Shown here: piece after piece, positions 42,742 through 43,354 of the stretch
How the letters are laid out: each line of letters starts with the position of its first letter
Numbering within the stretch: position 1 is the stretch's first letter
Assembly (NCBI GenBank): GCA_020723085.1
Contig: DYJN01000034.1
Location: 1 to 43,354 of the forward strand
DNA from: Arcobacter sp.
GTDB taxonomy: Bacteria; Acidobacteriota; Terriglobia; Bryobacterales; Bryobacteraceae
Length of the DNA: 43,354 nucleotides
Reading direction: 5' to 3'
Translations under genes and position numbers: made by a program
Notes under the pieces: generated by a model
The model's input: the letters and a program-made list of their open reading frames with translations, nothing else
Databases searched by the model: none
Told to the model about the DNA's origin: nothing

Positions 42742-43354
42742 ATGGCTGGCGCCAGTCTGACCGCGCGGCAGGCGCAGGTGCGCAAGGGCCTGCGGCTCGA
42801 ATACATCACGCTGAGCTACAACGTGATCGAAGCCGTGGTGTCGATCACCGCCGGATGGCTCGCCGGCAGCATCGCTCTGGTGGGTTTTGGCGTGGACGCC
42901 GTCATCGAAAGCATCTCCGGCTCCATCATGCTGTGGCGGCTCAATCTGGACGATCATCACCGGAGGGAGGAGTTCGAGAGGCGCGCCCTGCGGCTCATCG
43001 GCTGCTCGTTCTTCCTGCTGGCGGCTTATGTCGGCTACGAAGCCGTCGAGAAGCTGTGGCACAGGGAAGCTCCCGGCCGGTCCATCCCGGGGATTGTGCT
43101 CGCCTGCTGCTCTCTTGCCATCATGCCGGTTCTGTCGCGGAAGAAACGGGCGGTGAGCCGCGAGCTCGGCAGCGGAGCGCTGGCTGCCGACGCCAAACAG
43201 ACGCTGCTGTGCAGCTATCTGTCGGCGATTCTGCTCGGCGGGCTGCTGTTGAACGCCACGCTTGGCTGGTGGTGGGCGGACCCTGTGGCGGGGTTGATCA
43301 TGACTCCTCTCATCGCCCGCGAAGGCTGGCTGGCGCTGCGCGGCGACGGCTGCG
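42742..43354 (+). CDS. Cation diffusion facilitator-type transporter, 5' part
   Basis: The open frame runs off the right edge after 204 codons, so the end is missing. The visible part has about five hydrophobic helices and the small-CDF pattern: AGWLAGSIALVGFGVDAVIES (metal-site Asp in helix 2), LGSGALAADAKQTLLCSYLS (second metal-site Asp) and WWWADPVAGLIMTPLIAREGW. It would export divalent metal ions such as zinc or manganese against protons at the inner membrane. ATG 42742 is used; the in-frame ATG at 42733 is an alternative. Divergent from the S46 peptidase, 76 nt apart. Confidence 0.82.
   Translation, partial: MAGASLTARQAQVRKGLRLEYITLSYNVIEAVVSITAGWLAGSIALVGFGVDAVIESISGSIMLWRLNLDDHHRREEFERRALRLIGCSFFLLAAYVGYEAVEKLWHREAPGRSIPGIVLACCSLAIMPVLSRKKRAVSRELGSGALAADAKQTLLCSYLSAILLGGLLLNATLGWWWADPVAGLIMTPLIAREGWLALRGDGC

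Overview
The window is 43 kb of GC-rich bacterial chromosome. Its mix of secreted peptidases (S9, S46, CocE-type, M50), glycan enzymes (GH5-like hydrolase, ThuA/DUF1080 protein, sulfatase), DUF2339 and YIP1 membrane proteins, and TrpB2 suggests an Acidobacteriota soil or sediment bacterium of the Bryobacter/Solibacter type. This is an inference from gene content; there is no rRNA gene here, and I saw no tRNA gene or CRISPR array. Most ORFs are ordinary chromosomal genes in short operons, many divergent or convergent with very small gaps.

Layout. 0-2 kb: the right end of an ISL3-like insertion sequence lies just downstream of a BON-protein/trmO operon. It is followed by a strong promoter-like site framed by a 9-bp inverted repeat, which leads into what looks like a broken zinc-ribbon mini-gene. 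2-7 kb (minus): a Tat-type aldo/keto reductase, a GH5-like glycoside hydrolase with an inserted carbohydrate-binding module, and a URO-D-family protein. 7-12.3 kb: YIP1 membrane protein, HAD phosphatase, DUF2339 membrane protein and a YwrD-like gamma-glutamyltransferase. 12.25-12.86 kb holds no recognisable gene.

12.9-18.2 kb (minus) is the most unusual part. It is a tightly coupled three-gene operon encoding an FkbH-like HAD-IIIC protein fused to an acyl/peptidyl carrier domain, a GT4 glycosyltransferase, and a second paralogous GT4 fused to a type II thioesterase. No ketosynthase, condensation or adenylation domain is in the window. The parts suggest a carrier-bound glyceryl-type (C3) unit used together with glycosyl transfer and released by a thioesterase, or an in-trans tailoring set for an assembly line elsewhere.

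18.3-26.8 kb: ThuA/DUF1080 protein, TrpB2, a B12-type radical SAM enzyme, an MFS exporter with a VOC protein, a sulfatase and a DJ-1/PfpI protein. 26.8-29.5 kb: an ABC ATPase followed by an ABC-2 permease that carries a degenerate amidohydrolase-like domain at its C-terminus. 29.5-34.3 kb: ftsK (with a clear terminator) and uppP on the minus strand, divergent from pyk. 34.3-43.35 kb: diheme cytochrome c, minimal prepilin peptidase, three envelope or secreted hydrolases (CocE-like, M50, S9), an S46 dipeptidyl peptidase, and the 5' part of a cation diffusion facilitator cut by the window end.
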